Numbered from the stretch's first letter, positions 42,738 through 52,067 are shown. The stretch: 64,000 nt of DNA from UBA4717 sp045577925 (GCA_045577925.1 JAZNJH010000008.1:1-64000), one strand, 5' to 3'. Numbers and translations are program-made. The notes: generated from the letters alone by a model not told the origin.

Positions 42738-43436
42738 ATGGGTAAGGACGTAATTATTGCCTGCGATTTTAATAGCGCAGAGCAGGTCTTCGCATTTCTC
42801 GATAAATTTACAGACACAAAGCCTTTCGTAAAGATCGGCATGGAGCTTTATTATGCGGAAGGTCCGCAAATCGTTAAGGAGATCAAAGCAAGAGGACATA
42901 AGATCTTCCTTGATCTCAAGCTTCACGATATTCCCAACACAGTAAAGAAGTCTATGGCGGTTCTTTCAAACCTAGACGTTGATATGTGTAATCTTCACGC
43001 ATCAGGTACAGGTAAAATGATGGAAGCGGCCCTTGAAGGACTCACACGTCCAGACGGCACACGTCCGCTTCTTATCGCAGTAACTCAGCTTACTTCAACA
43101 GATGAAGAAACCATGAGAACTGACCTTCTTATAGAAAAGCCTATCGACGAGGTTGTTATGCATTACGCAAAAAATGCAAAGAACGCAGGACTTGACGGTG
43201 TGGTTTGCTCGCCTCTTGAAGCAGGTAAGGTTCACGATCTCTGCGGTAAGGACTTTATGACGGTAACTCCAGGCGTCCGTTTTGCAGACGGCGACATTGG
43301 CGACCAGAAGAGAGTTATGACTCCTGCGCAGGCAAAGGAAATAGGATCCGACTATATAGTAGTCGGAAGACCGATAACTGCGGCGGAAGATCCGGTAGCG
43401 GCGTATAAGAGATGCGTTACTGAATTCGTAGGGTAA
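42738..43436 (+). CDS. pyrF: Orotidine 5'-phosphate decarboxylase
   Basis: The 232-residue TIM-barrel carries the catalytic segment FLDLKLHDIPNTV (the Asp-Lys-Asp array is DLKLHD), CNLHASGTGKM and the phosphate-binding TPGVRFADGD with VVGRPITAAEDP. It makes UMP from OMP, the last step of the pathway. AGAAAGGAA precedes the ATG. Confidence 0.95.
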   Translation: MGKDVIIACDFNSAEQVFAFLDKFTDTKPFVKIGMELYYAEGPQIVKEIKARGHKIFLDLKLHDIPNTVKKSMAVLSNLDVDMCNLHASGTGKMMEAALEGLTRPDGTRPLLIAVTQLTSTDEETMRTDLLIEKPIDEVVMHYAKNAKNAGLDGVVCSPLEAGKVHDLCGKDFMTVTPGVRFADGDIGDQKRVMTPAQAKEIGSDYIVVGRPITAAEDPVAAYKRCVTEFVG

Positions 43437-43454
43437 AAAGAAAGGAATAAAATT

Positions 43455-44087
43455 ATGGAAAAGCTTATAGCAAAAGATTTACTATCAATAAAGGCGGTAT
43501 TTTTCCGTCCCGACGAGCCTTTTACATGGGCAAGCGGAATCAAGAGCCCCGTATATTGCGATAACAGACTCACACTTACAGCACCCAAGGTACGTAACGA
43601 CGTAGAAAACGGACTCTGTGAGCTTGTAAAGAAGCATTACCCTGAATGCGAAGTACTTATGGGAACTTCAACAGCCGGCATCGCTCACGCAGCTATCTGC
43701 GGACATATCCTCGATATGCCTATGGGCTACGTTCGTTCAGGCGCTAAGGATCACGGCAGACAGAATCAGATCGAGGGTAAGCTTGAAGCAGGACAGAAGG
43801 TCGTCGTAGTGGAAGACCTTATCTCAACAGGCGGAAGCGTTATCGAAGTAGTAAACGTTTTAAGAGAAGCCGGTGCCGAAGTTCTCGGTATCGTCAGCAT
43901 CTTCACATATGGTATGAAGAAAGGTCTTGACCGCCTTGCGGAAGCAAACGTCAAGAACGTGTCGCTTACAAACTTTGACGTTATCGCAGAGGTAGCGTCT
44001 GAAGAAGGCTACATTAAGCCAGAAGACGTAAAAAGACTTATCGCTTTCAGAAACAATCCCTCAGACGAAAGCTGGATAAAAGCGTAA
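43455..44087 (+). CDS. pyrE: Orotate phosphoribosyltransferase
   Basis: The 210-residue type I phosphoribosyltransferase has ASGIKSPVYCDNR, MGTSTAGIAHA, YVRSGAKDHGRQNQIEG (the catalytic loop) and the PRPP motif VVVVEDLISTGGSV. It converts orotate and PRPP to OMP. It lies between pyrF (18 bp) and pyrB. Confidence 0.95.
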   Translation: MEKLIAKDLLSIKAVFFRPDEPFTWASGIKSPVYCDNRLTLTAPKVRNDVENGLCELVKKHYPECEVLMGTSTAGIAHAAICGHILDMPMGYVRSGAKDHGRQNQIEGKLEAGQKVVVVEDLISTGGSVIEVVNVLREAGAEVLGIVSIFTYGMKKGLDRLAEANVKNVSLTNFDVIAEVASEEGYIKPEDVKRLIAFRNNPSDESWIKA

Positions 44088-44127
44088 AAACGTTTTGTGC
44101 CGCAATGGCGGCTGAATGGAGAAAATC

Positions 44128-45240
44128 ATGAGAAGTCTTATGGATCCGCTTGATTTAAGCGTTGAGGAAATTGACGAGCTTATTGCGCGTGCAAACGATA
44201 TTATAGATAACCCGGCAAAATACAGCGAAATGTGCCGCGGCAAGAAGCTTGCAACACTCTTTTTTGAACCGTCAACAAGAACTCGACTGAGTTTTGAAGC
44301 GGCTATGTACGAGCTTGGCGGAAATGTTCTCGGCTTTTCTGCTGCAAACAGTTCATCTGCTGCAAAAGGTGAAAGCGTTGCTGATACGGCAAAAACGGTT
44401 AGCTGCTATGCCGATATTATCGCTATGCGCCACCCTCTTGAGGGCGCACCTTACGTTGCATCACTTAACTCAGACGTCCCGATAATAAATGCAGGAGACG
44501 GAGGACATAACCATCCGACCCAGACCCTTGCAGACCTTTTAACGATAAGCCGCGAAAAGGGAAGACTCAATAATCTTACAGTCGGATTTTGCGGAGACCT
44601 CAAATACGGCAGAACTGTTCACTCGCTTATAATTGCACTTGCAAGATATGCAGGTATTAAAATAGTTCTCATATCACCCGATGAACTAAAACTTCCCAAC
44701 TACGTTAAGATCGGCGTTCTTGACAGACAGAATATTCCTTACAGTGAATGTGACGATCTTGAAAAAGCTATACCTGAGCTTGATATACTCTATATGACAC
44801 GCATACAGGGTGAGCGCTTTGCAGATAAAGACGAGTATGAACGTCTCAAGGACTTTTACATACTTACTCCCGATAAGCTAACCCATGCTAAAGAGGACCT
44901 TTCGATAATGCATCCGCTTCCCAGAGTAAATGAGATAAGCGTTGCAATAGATAATGATAAGCGTGCTTGCTATTTCAAGCAGGTAAGTAACGGTAAGTAT
45001 ATCCGTATGGCGCTTATACTTAAGCTGCTCGGTATTACTGAGTCTGATGCGCCCAAACCTGATAAGAGCAAGGAAATTCTTATAAAAGATAAGCTTGTAT
45101 GTAAGAATACAAGATGTATTACCTCCTCTGAACAGGAGCTTGAACAGGTCTTCAAGGTAACAGACGTTGATGCCGGAATCTGCAGATGTATATACTGCGA
45201 GAAGAAATCCGAAAAGCTTTATAGCGAAATAAATCTTTAA
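44128..45240 (+). CDS. pyrB: Aspartate carbamoyltransferase fused to a PyrI-type zinc domain
   Basis: The start ATG at 44128 has TGGAGA at 7 nt and gives the canonical MRSLMDPLDL; an in-frame ATG lies at 44116. Residues 1-305 are a complete catalytic chain (FEPSTRTRLSFE, GDGGHNHPTQTL, MHPLPRVNEIS). After a short linker the last 60 residues carry C325-x4-C330 and C354-x2-C357 in the segment CKNTRC ... CRCIYCEK, the zinc site of the PyrI regulatory chain. The nucleotide-binding part of PyrI is missing. The zinc domain probably stabilises the trimer; feedback by CTP or ATP is not expected. Confidence 0.92.
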   Translation: MRSLMDPLDLSVEEIDELIARANDIIDNPAKYSEMCRGKKLATLFFEPSTRTRLSFEAAMYELGGNVLGFSAANSSSAAKGESVADTAKTVSCYADIIAMRHPLEGAPYVASLNSDVPIINAGDGGHNHPTQTLADLLTISREKGRLNNLTVGFCGDLKYGRTVHSLIIALARYAGIKIVLISPDELKLPNYVKIGVLDRQNIPYSECDDLEKAIPELDILYMTRIQGERFADKDEYERLKDFYILTPDKLTHAKEDLSIMHPLPRVNEISVAIDNDKRACYFKQVSNGKYIRMALILKLLGITESDAPKPDKSKEILIKDKLVCKNTRCITSSEQELEQVFKVTDVDAGICRCIYCEKKSEKLYSEINL

Positions 45241-45248
45241 ATTATAAT

Positions 45249-45272
45249 GGCGTACAGTCTTTTCTGTACGCC
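45249..45272 (+). terminator. Terminator-like hairpin after the pyr operon
   Basis: GGCGTACAG-TCTTTT-CTGTACGCC, followed by TTGTAATATT; the T run is weak. Confidence 0.55.
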
Positions 45273-45334
45273 TTGTAATATTAAAGCATTTCCGTGAAAA
45301 TAATTACACGTGATTAAAAGTACGGAGCTGTATT

Positions 45335-46696
45335 ATGTTAAGAAGTGAAAAAATAAAGAGAATATATGCCTTTATAATAAGTGCACTCCTTATCGTATCG
45401 ATCGCGGCGCTTGTTTGGGCTATGAATAATCAGACTGCGCTTTGCAGAGACGATTATTCATATTCGTATACCTTCGCAGTCAAAGAAAACAAATTCAGAA
45501 TAACAAATTTCAGGCAGATCATAGATTCTCAGATAAATCACTATAAGGTGATGAACGGACGAGCTGTAACACATACGCTTGCGCAAACCTTTCTGATGTT
45601 TGATAAAAGTATCTTTAATCTAATCAACACAGTGGCGTTTATTATTCTGATCTGTCTTATAGTATATCACTCAAAACAGGCAGGGAAGAACCACTTTTCG
45701 ATAATGTTTCTTTCCGCTTTTTTGAGCCTCTGGTTCTTTACACCGTCATTCGGTAAGAGTTATTTGTGGCTAACAGGGGCGTGCAACTACCTCTGGGGCA
45801 TTCTTATAATACTTTTATACCTTTTGCCGCTCAGACACGCTTTGAACGGACCCTGCGGCATGAAGTTGACGACCATGATAGTCCTGTCGCCTCTGTATTT
45901 TGTTTCAGGGCTTATAGCAGGGTGGACAAACGAAAATACGTCAGCGGCTCTAATGGTTATTAGTTTGCTTCTGATAATTGCAATAACTATAAAATACAGG
46001 CGCTTACCCGTGTGGCCACTTACAGGTTTTGCTGGCAACATCTGCGGATTTCTTTTGATGATACTTGCACCGGGTCAGTCGGTAAGACTTGAAGCAAACG
46101 GCGGATTCGGTTCTGTTGATGTGTGGCTTAAGCGCTTTGTGTCTATCAGTACCGATATGTTTAAATATCATGGGATACTCCTGATGCTGGCCTTTATATT
46201 TGTAGTGATAGCCATAATAAGAAAAAACAAACCAAAAGACTTTCTTATCACAGGTATATTTTTCGTTGGTTGGCTTGCATCTGTATATTCAATGATACTC
46301 TCACCATACTTTCCGCTTCGAACCTGGAGTGGACCGACGATACTTTTAACGATAACGCTTTTGTCTGCAATGTCGCAAGCATTGCCTGAAGATATTGGCA
46401 GAAAAACAAGTGTTATTATATGCATTATAGCCGCATGTCTTGGATATATATTTGCCGAGGATTATAAGCAAGCATATAATGATGTCAGCATAACCAAAGC
46501 GGCGGTTGATGCGCGTGTGGAAGCCATAAACAACGCTAAAAGAGAGGGAGTAAGCGAAATCGAACTCGATGCCATATACGGGCATTCAAGATTTGATGCA
46601 TACGTTTCCATAGGAGATTTGAACAATGACTCATCAACATGGCCAAATACGGCAATTGCTATGTACTTTGGACTTGATGAGGTTAGAAAAAAGTAA
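45335..46696 (+). CDS. DUF6056-like polytopic membrane protein
   Basis: The 453-residue protein has about ten membrane helices, an extracellular DDYSYSYTF motif after the first helix, a NGRAVTH motif near residue 80 and a soluble C-terminal part. This matches DUF6056 proteins, which look like GT-C type membrane glycosyltransferases with the acidic DD pair in the first outer loop. A sugar-transfer role in envelope glycans is inference. GGAG precedes the ATG. It shares a bidirectional terminator with deoA. Confidence 0.7.
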   Translation: MLRSEKIKRIYAFIISALLIVSIAALVWAMNNQTALCRDDYSYSYTFAVKENKFRITNFRQIIDSQINHYKVMNGRAVTHTLAQTFLMFDKSIFNLINTVAFIILICLIVYHSKQAGKNHFSIMFLSAFLSLWFFTPSFGKSYLWLTGACNYLWGILIILLYLLPLRHALNGPCGMKLTTMIVLSPLYFVSGLIAGWTNENTSAALMVISLLLIIAITIKYRRLPVWPLTGFAGNICGFLLMILAPGQSVRLEANGGFGSVDVWLKRFVSISTDMFKYHGILLMLAFIFVVIAIIRKNKPKDFLITGIFFVGWLASVYSMILSPYFPLRTWSGPTILLTITLLSAMSQALPEDIGRKTSVIICIIAACLGYIFAEDYKQAYNDVSITKAAVDARVEAINNAKREGVSEIELDAIYGHSRFDAYVSIGDLNNDSSTWPNTAIAMYFGLDEVRKK

Positions 46697-46723
46697 AAGG
46701 AACGGGGAAACCCGTTCCTTTTT
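46695..46723. terminator. Bidirectional terminator
   Basis: AAAAGGAACGGG-GAAA-CCCGTTCCTTTTT between the converging DUF6056 and deoA genes, overlapping both ends. Confidence 0.9.
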
Positions 46724-48020
46724 ATATAATTTCAAAAATAAGCGGATGCTCTTCAGGTTTGCTATCAGAATAAGTTATCGATGACTTAAATATTTCAAAG
46801 GCTTCGGTGGCAAGCGCGGGAGTTGATGTGTGAAGCTCGGCAATTATATCGCCATCATTAACCTTGTCACCCGTTTTTTTCTTTAGAATAATACCGGCAA
46901 GCGGATCAATCCTTGAATTTTTGTCTGTACGGCCTGCACCGAGTTTTGTACTTGCAAGCCCAATCTTCTCTGTGTCCATAGCACAGATATACCCCTCGGT
47001 TTCAGCTTTCACCGGTACGACAACATTTGCTTTGCCAAACATATCGGGTGCTGATATATAACGAACGTCACCGCCTTGATACCCGATCCACTCAATAAAC
47101 TTTTTGTATGCCGAACCCGATGCAAGTGTCTCACGGGCAAGCTCTATACCTTCAGAGTCGGATATTCCTCTGACAGATGCTACAATCATTCCTGCAAGCG
47201 TTATCGAAACCTCTCTTAAATCGTCAGGGCCTCTTCCGGCAAGCACTTCAATCGCTTCCTTAACTTCAAGCACGTTGCCGATAGCATAGCCGAGAGGCGT
47301 GTTCATGTCCGTTAAAGCCGCGCGAACGTTTCTGCCGCATCTTTTTCCGATATCACACATAATATGTGCCAGTTTCTTTGCGCTTTCAATATCGTGCATG
47401 AAAGCGCCGCTTCCGACTTTTACGTCAAGTACTATATTATGAGAGCCTGCGGCGATTTTCTTGCTCATTATACTTGATGCAATAAGTGGCGCCGATTCAA
47501 CCGTGCCCGTAACGTCTCTGAGGGCATAAAGCGCCTTGTCGGCCGGAGCAAGCAAACCACTTTGACCAACAACCGCTATGTTTATATCTTTCACCTGATT
47601 TATAAATTCAATGGGCGTAAGCTCACTTTTGTAGCCGGGTATACTTTCAAGCTTGTCAACAGTACCGCCGGTGTGGCCCAGCGCCCGGCCTGACATTTTC
47701 GCTATCTTACATTCAAGCGCCGCCGTAATTGGCGCTACTATAAGCGTTGTTTTGTCGCCAACACCGCCCGTGCTGTGCTTGTCAGCAGAGAGCTTGCCAA
47801 AAACAGAAAGATCGAGCATATCACCCGACTTAGCCATGGCATCGGTAAGCTTTGCAGTCTCTTTTGTCGTCATACCGGCAAAACAAACAGCCATAAGGAA
47901 AGCTGAGAGCTGATAATCGGGTATGGAAGCACCGGTAACACCGTCTATCAGAAAATCTATCTCGTAATCTGAAAGCTCCTGACCCGAGCGCTTCTTTTTT
48001 ATTATGTCAATAAAGTTCAT
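46722..48020 (-). CDS. deoA: Pyrimidine-nucleoside phosphorylase
   Basis: The 432-residue protein begins IIKKKRSGQELSDYEIDFLI and has the thymidine/pyrimidine phosphorylase signature SGRALGHTGGTVDKLESIPG and KHSTGGVGDKTTL. It phosphorolyses thymidine, deoxyuridine and uridine. It is the last gene of the deoC-deoD-deoB-deoA run; the substrate range (Pdp versus DeoA) is not decided by sequence. Confidence 0.93.
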   Translation of the reverse strand: MNFIDIIKKKRSGQELSDYEIDFLIDGVTGASIPDYQLSAFLMAVCFAGMTTKETAKLTDAMAKSGDMLDLSVFGKLSADKHSTGGVGDKTTLIVAPITAALECKIAKMSGRALGHTGGTVDKLESIPGYKSELTPIEFINQVKDINIAVVGQSGLLAPADKALYALRDVTGTVESAPLIASSIMSKKIAAGSHNIVLDVKVGSGAFMHDIESAKKLAHIMCDIGKRCGRNVRAALTDMNTPLGYAIGNVLEVKEAIEVLAGRGPDDLREVSITLAGMIVASVRGISDSEGIELARETLASGSAYKKFIEWIGYQGGDVRYISAPDMFGKANVVVPVKAETEGYICAMDTEKIGLASTKLGAGRTDKNSRIDPLAGIILKKKTGDKVNDGDIIAELHTSTPALATEAFEIFKSSITYSDSKPEEHPLIFEII

Positions 48021-48030
48021 ATTGCCTCCA

Positions 48031-49203
48031 TTATCGCTTTAAAATGGCATCAGCAAAGCTTTTGCCGGGAGTTTCAAAATCAACTCCAAGTATGTCGCAT
48101 ATAGTAGCCGCAATATCTGCAAATGTTGATCTTGTTGAAAGATTAACAGGCCTTATATCTTTTCCGTAAATAAGCAGGGGAGTGTATTCACGCGTGTGAT
48201 CGGTGCTTAGGTCGCCCGGATCACAACCATGGTCTGCCGTGATGAAAAGAATATCACTATCGTTCATTTTATCAATAAAACTTGAAATTTGCTTGTCTGC
48301 TTCAGACAAAGCCTTTGCATATCCGTCAATATCGTTTCTGTGACCGTAAATTGAATCAAAATCAACGAGGTTTGTAAAGCACAGACCGCTAAAATCACGA
48401 TTTAATAGTTCATGAGTCAGCCTCATACCATCATCATTTGATTTTGATAGCAACGTATCGGTAACACCACAACCTGCAAAAATATCCGTTATTTTGCCAA
48501 TGGCAATTACGTCACCGCCGCTTGTTTTGATCGCATCAAGCATAGTTTCACTCGTTGGTTCAAGTGAAAAATCGTGCCTGTTCGCTGTGCGCTTGAACTT
48601 GGGATACTCTCCAATAAACGGCCGGGCAATAACTCTGCCAACAGCATGCCTGCCACAGAGAAGCTTTCGCGCTATACGGCAATATTCGTATAGCTTTTCA
48701 GGTGCTACTATATCTTCGTGCGCGGCTATCTGGAAAACGCTGTCCGCGGAAGTATAGACGATAAGCGCACCGCTTTGAATATGTTCCCGTCCATAATCGC
48801 GTATAACATCTGTTCCGGAATAAGGCTTGTTGCACAAAATCTTTCTTCCTGTAAGTCTTTCAAACTCGCTTATTATCTCATCAGGAAATCCGTTAGGATA
48901 AGTTGGCAGAGGAGTGTCAGATATGATTCCAGCAATCTCCCAATGGCCAATCGTAGTATCCTTGCCGCATGAAGCCTCAGACATACGTGCATACGCCGCA
49001 AGTGGCGAATCTATACAACCTAAATATTCCTGTCCATCAATATTTCCTATTCCAAGACGTTTAAGTGTCGGAATATTAAAATACGCAGAGCTTGAAATGC
49101 GTCTGAGCGTATCAGTTTCTTCATCGTGAAAGTCAGCGGCATCAGGCATGGCACCGATTCCGAGACTGTCGAGGACTATCAAAAATATTTTTCTGTTGTT
49201 CAT
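48031..49203 (-). CDS. deoB: Phosphopentomutase
   Basis: The 390-residue alkaline phosphatase-superfamily protein has metal ligands in LIVLDSLGIGAMPDA, KDTTIGHWEIAG (the phosphorylated Thr), FTNLVDFDSIYGHRND and FITADHGCDP. It interconverts ribose or deoxyribose 1- and 5-phosphate. It is coupled to deoD by an ATGA overlap at 49200-49203. Confidence 0.95.
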   Translation of the reverse strand: MNNRKIFLIVLDSLGIGAMPDAADFHDEETDTLRRISSSAYFNIPTLKRLGIGNIDGQEYLGCIDSPLAAYARMSEASCGKDTTIGHWEIAGIISDTPLPTYPNGFPDEIISEFERLTGRKILCNKPYSGTDVIRDYGREHIQSGALIVYTSADSVFQIAAHEDIVAPEKLYEYCRIARKLLCGRHAVGRVIARPFIGEYPKFKRTANRHDFSLEPTSETMLDAIKTSGGDVIAIGKITDIFAGCGVTDTLLSKSNDDGMRLTHELLNRDFSGLCFTNLVDFDSIYGHRNDIDGYAKALSEADKQISSFIDKMNDSDILFITADHGCDPGDLSTDHTREYTPLLIYGKDIRPVNLSTRSTFADIAATICDILGVDFETPGKSFADAILKR

Positions 49204-49928
49204 TTATTCTCCATTTTGACTGCCGTGTCAAGTGCAATCTCCATCATCTTCACAAAGGTAGTCTGTCTTTCTTCGCTTGTTGTCTGCTCGCCTGTCAGTA
49301 TATGGTCTGATATCGTGCATATAGCAAGTGCAGACTTTCCTGCGCGTGCTGCAGTCATATATAGGCCTGCCGCTTCCATTTCAACTGCGAGTACACCCAT
49401 TTTTCTCCATGCGTCTGTTGCAGATATATCATCACTGTAAAATCTGTCAGAAGATAGCAGATTGCCAACGTGGAAAGTGCTATTATGCTTTTCTGCCTGC
49501 TCTATGGCAGTTTTCATAAGAGTATAGTCTGCAATCGGTGCGAAGCTTCCGGGAAGCCTATACTGTCCTGCAAATGCAGAATCAGTGCAGGCGCCCATAC
49601 CGATAACTATATCTCTGAGCTTTAATTTTTCGCTCATAGCACCTGCAGAGCCTATTCTGATAATGTTTTCAACGCCAAAGAAATTGTAAAGCTCGTATGA
49701 GTATATTCCGATTGACGGCATGCCCATACCGCTCGCCATAACACTTACGTTAACACCTTTGTATTTTCCCGTATATCCCTGAATTGAACGTACGTTGTTT
49801 ATAAGTCTTGCATTTTCAAGAAAGTTTTTTGCAACAAATTCGCTTCTTAAAGGGTCGCCGGGCATGAGGACGGTTTTAGCAAAATCATCAGGGGTAGCAT
49901 TTATGTGAGGAGTAGGGTAGTTTTTCAT
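49200..49928 (-). CDS. deoD: Purine nucleoside phosphorylase, DeoD type
   Basis: The 242-residue protein has PTPHINATPDDFAKTVLMPGDP at the start, the GSAGAMSEKLKLRDIVIG segment and VEMEAAGLYMTAA near residue 180, which mark the hexameric DeoD class. It splits purine (deoxy)nucleosides into base and sugar phosphate, feeding deoB. Confidence 0.94.
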   Translation of the reverse strand: MKNYPTPHINATPDDFAKTVLMPGDPLRSEFVAKNFLENARLINNVRSIQGYTGKYKGVNVSVMASGMGMPSIGIYSYELYNFFGVENIIRIGSAGAMSEKLKLRDIVIGMGACTDSAFAGQYRLPGSFAPIADYTLMKTAIEQAEKHNSTFHVGNLLSSDRFYSDDISATDAWRKMGVLAVEMEAAGLYMTAARAGKSALAICTISDHILTGEQTTSEERQTTFVKMMEIALDTAVKMENK

Positions 49929-49949
49929 TTTGTAAACCTTCCTTGTATA

Positions 49950-50615
49950 TCAATATCCGCTTGCATTTTCATTTTTAACAAGCTTTACGATTCTACTCGT
50001 GCCGAGTCTTGAAGCGCCGAGTTTTATAAACTCCTTGGCATCTTCAAGGGATGAGATGCCGCCTGCAGCCTTGATTTTTACGTGAGGTGCAACATGGTCT
50101 GAAAAGAGAATGATGTCTTCTTTCGTAGCACCGCCGGTAGAAAAACCTGTTGACGTTTTAATATAATCCGCACCCGACTTACTGACTATTTCGCACATTT
50201 TGATTTTTTCTTCATCAGTTAAAAGACACGTTTCAATAATAACTTTGAGTATTTTGTCACCGCAGGCAGCCTTTACAGCTTTGATCTCAGCAAGGATATT
50301 ATCATATTCTCGATCCTTGAGCATGCCGAGATTTATGACCATGTCAATCTCATCAGCACCGTTTTCGATAGCATTAGCCGCTTCGAAGCGCTTAGCTTCT
50401 GTAGTTGAATATCCGTTTGGAAATCCGATAACTGTGCATATACGTACACGTGAATTGGCGTATTCAGCCGCTCTTTTTACAAAAGAAGCAGGAATACACA
50501 CAGAAGCAGTCTTGTAAGCTATTCCGTCATCAATGATCTGTTTAATATCAGAAAACTTTGCAGTTGTGGAGAGCAGAGTATGGTCGACCTTCGCGAGAAT
50601 TTCTTTTATGTCCAT
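49950..50615 (-). CDS. deoC: Deoxyribose-phosphate aldolase
   Basis: The ATG at 50615 follows AGAAGGTG; the frame also opens at a GTG 9 bp upstream. The 221-residue TIM-barrel has the Schiff-base lysine in DYIKTSTGFSTGGAT and the second Lys in KIKAAGG. It cleaves deoxyribose 5-phosphate to acetaldehyde and glyceraldehyde 3-phosphate, the exit step of this salvage route. First gene of the operon, 21 bp before deoD. Confidence 0.94.
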   Translation of the reverse strand: MDIKEILAKVDHTLLSTTAKFSDIKQIIDDGIAYKTASVCIPASFVKRAAEYANSRVRICTVIGFPNGYSTTEAKRFEAANAIENGADEIDMVINLGMLKDREYDNILAEIKAVKAACGDKILKVIIETCLLTDEEKIKMCEIVSKSGADYIKTSTGFSTGGATKEDIILFSDHVAPHVKIKAAGGISSLEDAKEFIKLGASRLGTSRIVKLVKNENASGY

Positions 50616-50651
50616 TATTTTCACCTTCTAAAGAAAATGTATTACATCTAT

Positions 50652-50680
50652 AATATAGCATAATTATAAAAATTTGTAAA
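50652..50680 (-). promoter_or_regulatory. Promoter of the deo operon
   Basis: On the minus strand: TTTACA (50680-50675), 17-bp spacer, TATATT (50657-50652), about 37 nt before the deoC ATG. Confidence 0.65.
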
Positions 50681-50728
50681 GCGAAAAAAAGTCGATATTT
50701 GTCTAAACGAAAAATTTAATTGCATCCA

Positions 50729-50757
50729 TTGACAAATATCCGCTTATAATGTATAAT
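50729..50757 (+). promoter_or_regulatory. Promoter of the preQ1-riboswitch transcript
   Basis: TTGACA (50729-50734), 17-bp spacer, TATAAT (50752-50757). Confidence 0.85.
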
Positions 50758-50771
50758 GTAGTAGTAAAATC

Positions 50772-50812
50772 GGACAGTTCGAAACCATCCTGTCCTTAAA
50801 CAAAACTATGGG
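50772..50812 (+). promoter_or_regulatory. preQ1 riboswitch aptamer
   Basis: Stem GGACAG (50772-50777) / CTGTCC (50790-50795) encloses a loop with TTCGAAACCAT. An A-rich tail (AAACAAAAC, 50798-50806) and ATGG (50808-50811) follow; CCAT (50785-50788) can pair with ATGG to form the pseudoknot of preQ1 aptamers. The gene downstream is a queuosine-precursor transporter, and a terminator follows, so preQ1 would turn transcription off. The short stem and A-rich tail look like class I; class III is not excluded. Confidence 0.8.
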
Positions 50813-50839
50813 CAATTCTTATAAAGATGTGCTTTTTCT

Positions 50840-50869
50840 ATGCGCCCGTAGTGGCGCATTTTATTTTTT
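50840..50869 (+). terminator. Riboswitch expression-platform terminator
   Basis: ATGCGCC-CGTAGT-GGCGCAT followed by TTTATTTTTT, between the preQ1 aptamer and the transporter start at 50882. Confidence 0.85.
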
Positions 50870-50881
50870 GAGAGGTTATAT

Positions 50882-51589
50882 ATGACAAACGAATTACTGC
50901 TAATAGGTTCTGTGGTATTGATATTTGGTTCAGTTCTTGTCTCTTACCGTTTGTTCGGCAAACTCGGACTATATGCAATGACCGTTATTGCAACGGTGTT
51001 TGCAAATATTGAAGTGCTGATTTTAGTTGATGGATTTGGGCTTGAGCAAACGCTTGGAAACGTAATGTTTGCTTCCACATATCTTATAACGGATATATTA
51101 AGCGAAAACGAAGGAAAGAAAAGCGCATCAAGAGCCGTGTGGTTAGGCGTTTTTACTTCAGTCATTATGCTTGTATTTACTCAGTATTGGATGCTGTACG
51201 AGCCTGCCCAGAGCGACTGGGCAAGCCCACATATCAGCGCAGTATTTTCAACAACGCCGCGAATGTTAGCTGCAAGCTTTCTCGGTTACGTTATATCACA
51301 ACGCTTTGACGTATGGCTATATCACATGTTATGGGATTTAACAACAATGAAATGCGGAGATAAAACCCGATATTTGTGGTTTCGCAATAACGTTGCAACA
51401 CTCATTTCGCAGGTTATAAATACCGTAATATTCACAACGATTGCGTTTGCAGGCTGGTACGATACAAAAACGCTTATATCTATCATGTTGTCAAGCTACG
51501 TAGTATATATATTCACGAGCTTGCTTGATACCCCGGCACTTTACCTCGCACGGCGCATGAAAGCAAAAGTTAAAAAGGAGACACTTTGA
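50882..51589 (+). CDS. Queuosine precursor transporter, YhhQ/DUF165 family
   Basis: The 235-residue protein has about six membrane helices and the family features NVMFASTYLITDILSENEG and DVWLYHMLWDLT. Members import preQ0, preQ1 or queuine for tRNA modification. Placement behind a preQ1 riboswitch strongly supports this. GAGAGG precedes the ATG. Its stop codon lies in the loop of a bidirectional terminator. Confidence 0.9.
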   Translation: MTNELLLIGSVVLIFGSVLVSYRLFGKLGLYAMTVIATVFANIEVLILVDGFGLEQTLGNVMFASTYLITDILSENEGKKSASRAVWLGVFTSVIMLVFTQYWMLYEPAQSDWASPHISAVFSTTPRMLAASFLGYVISQRFDVWLYHMLWDLTTMKCGDKTRYLWFRNNVATLISQVINTVIFTTIAFAGWYDTKTLISIMLSSYVVYIFTSLLDTPALYLARRMKAKVKKETL

Positions 51590-51603
51590 AAGTGTCTCCT
51601 TTT
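51573..51603. terminator. Bidirectional terminator spanning the transporter stop codon
   Basis: AAAAGGAGACACTT-TGA-AAGTGTCTCCTTTT: the stop codon is the loop. It serves the transporter and the converging nrdR. Confidence 0.9.
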
Positions 51604-51605
51604 CA

Positions 51606-52067
51606 TTATTTCTGATTTTTGCGCAGAATGTCCTCAATTTCGTGCATAAAGGTTTCAACGTCCTTGAATTCACGGTAAACAGAAGCAAATCTGACGTAAG
51701 AAACAGCGTCAATCTCCTTGAGATTGTCCATTACCATACTTCCGATCGTACTGACGTGAACTTCATTTTTGAGCGTGTTGTGAAGTTCGTTTTCGATGTC
51801 GTTAACGATCTTTTCCATCTGTTCAACGCTTACAGGACGCTTCTGGCAAGCATGCATGATACCGTTTAATACTTTAGTTCTGTCAAATGGCTCGCGGCTG
51901 TCGTTCTTTTTTATCACCATAAGCGGGATAGTCTCGATTACCTCATATGTCGTAAACCTGCGCTGGCAAGAAAGACATTCGCGTCTGCGGCGTATTGAAT
52001 TTCCCTCGTCTGTAGAGCGAGAGTCAATAACTTTGCTTTCAGTATGTCCGCAACCGGGGCATCTCAT
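51606..52067 (-). CDS. nrdR: Transcriptional repressor NrdR
   Basis: The 153-residue protein has a zinc ribbon MRCPGCGHTESKVIDSR ... ECLSCQRRF and an ATP-cone domain (VIKKNDSREPFDRTKV). It senses ATP/dATP and represses ribonucleotide reductase genes. It is preceded by AAAGGTAA. Confidence 0.95.
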   Translation of the reverse strand: MRCPGCGHTESKVIDSRSTDEGNSIRRRRECLSCQRRFTTYEVIETIPLMVIKKNDSREPFDRTKVLNGIMHACQKRPVSVEQMEKIVNDIENELHNTLKNEVHVSTIGSMVMDNLKEIDAVSYVRFASVYREFKDVETFMHEIEDILRKNQK

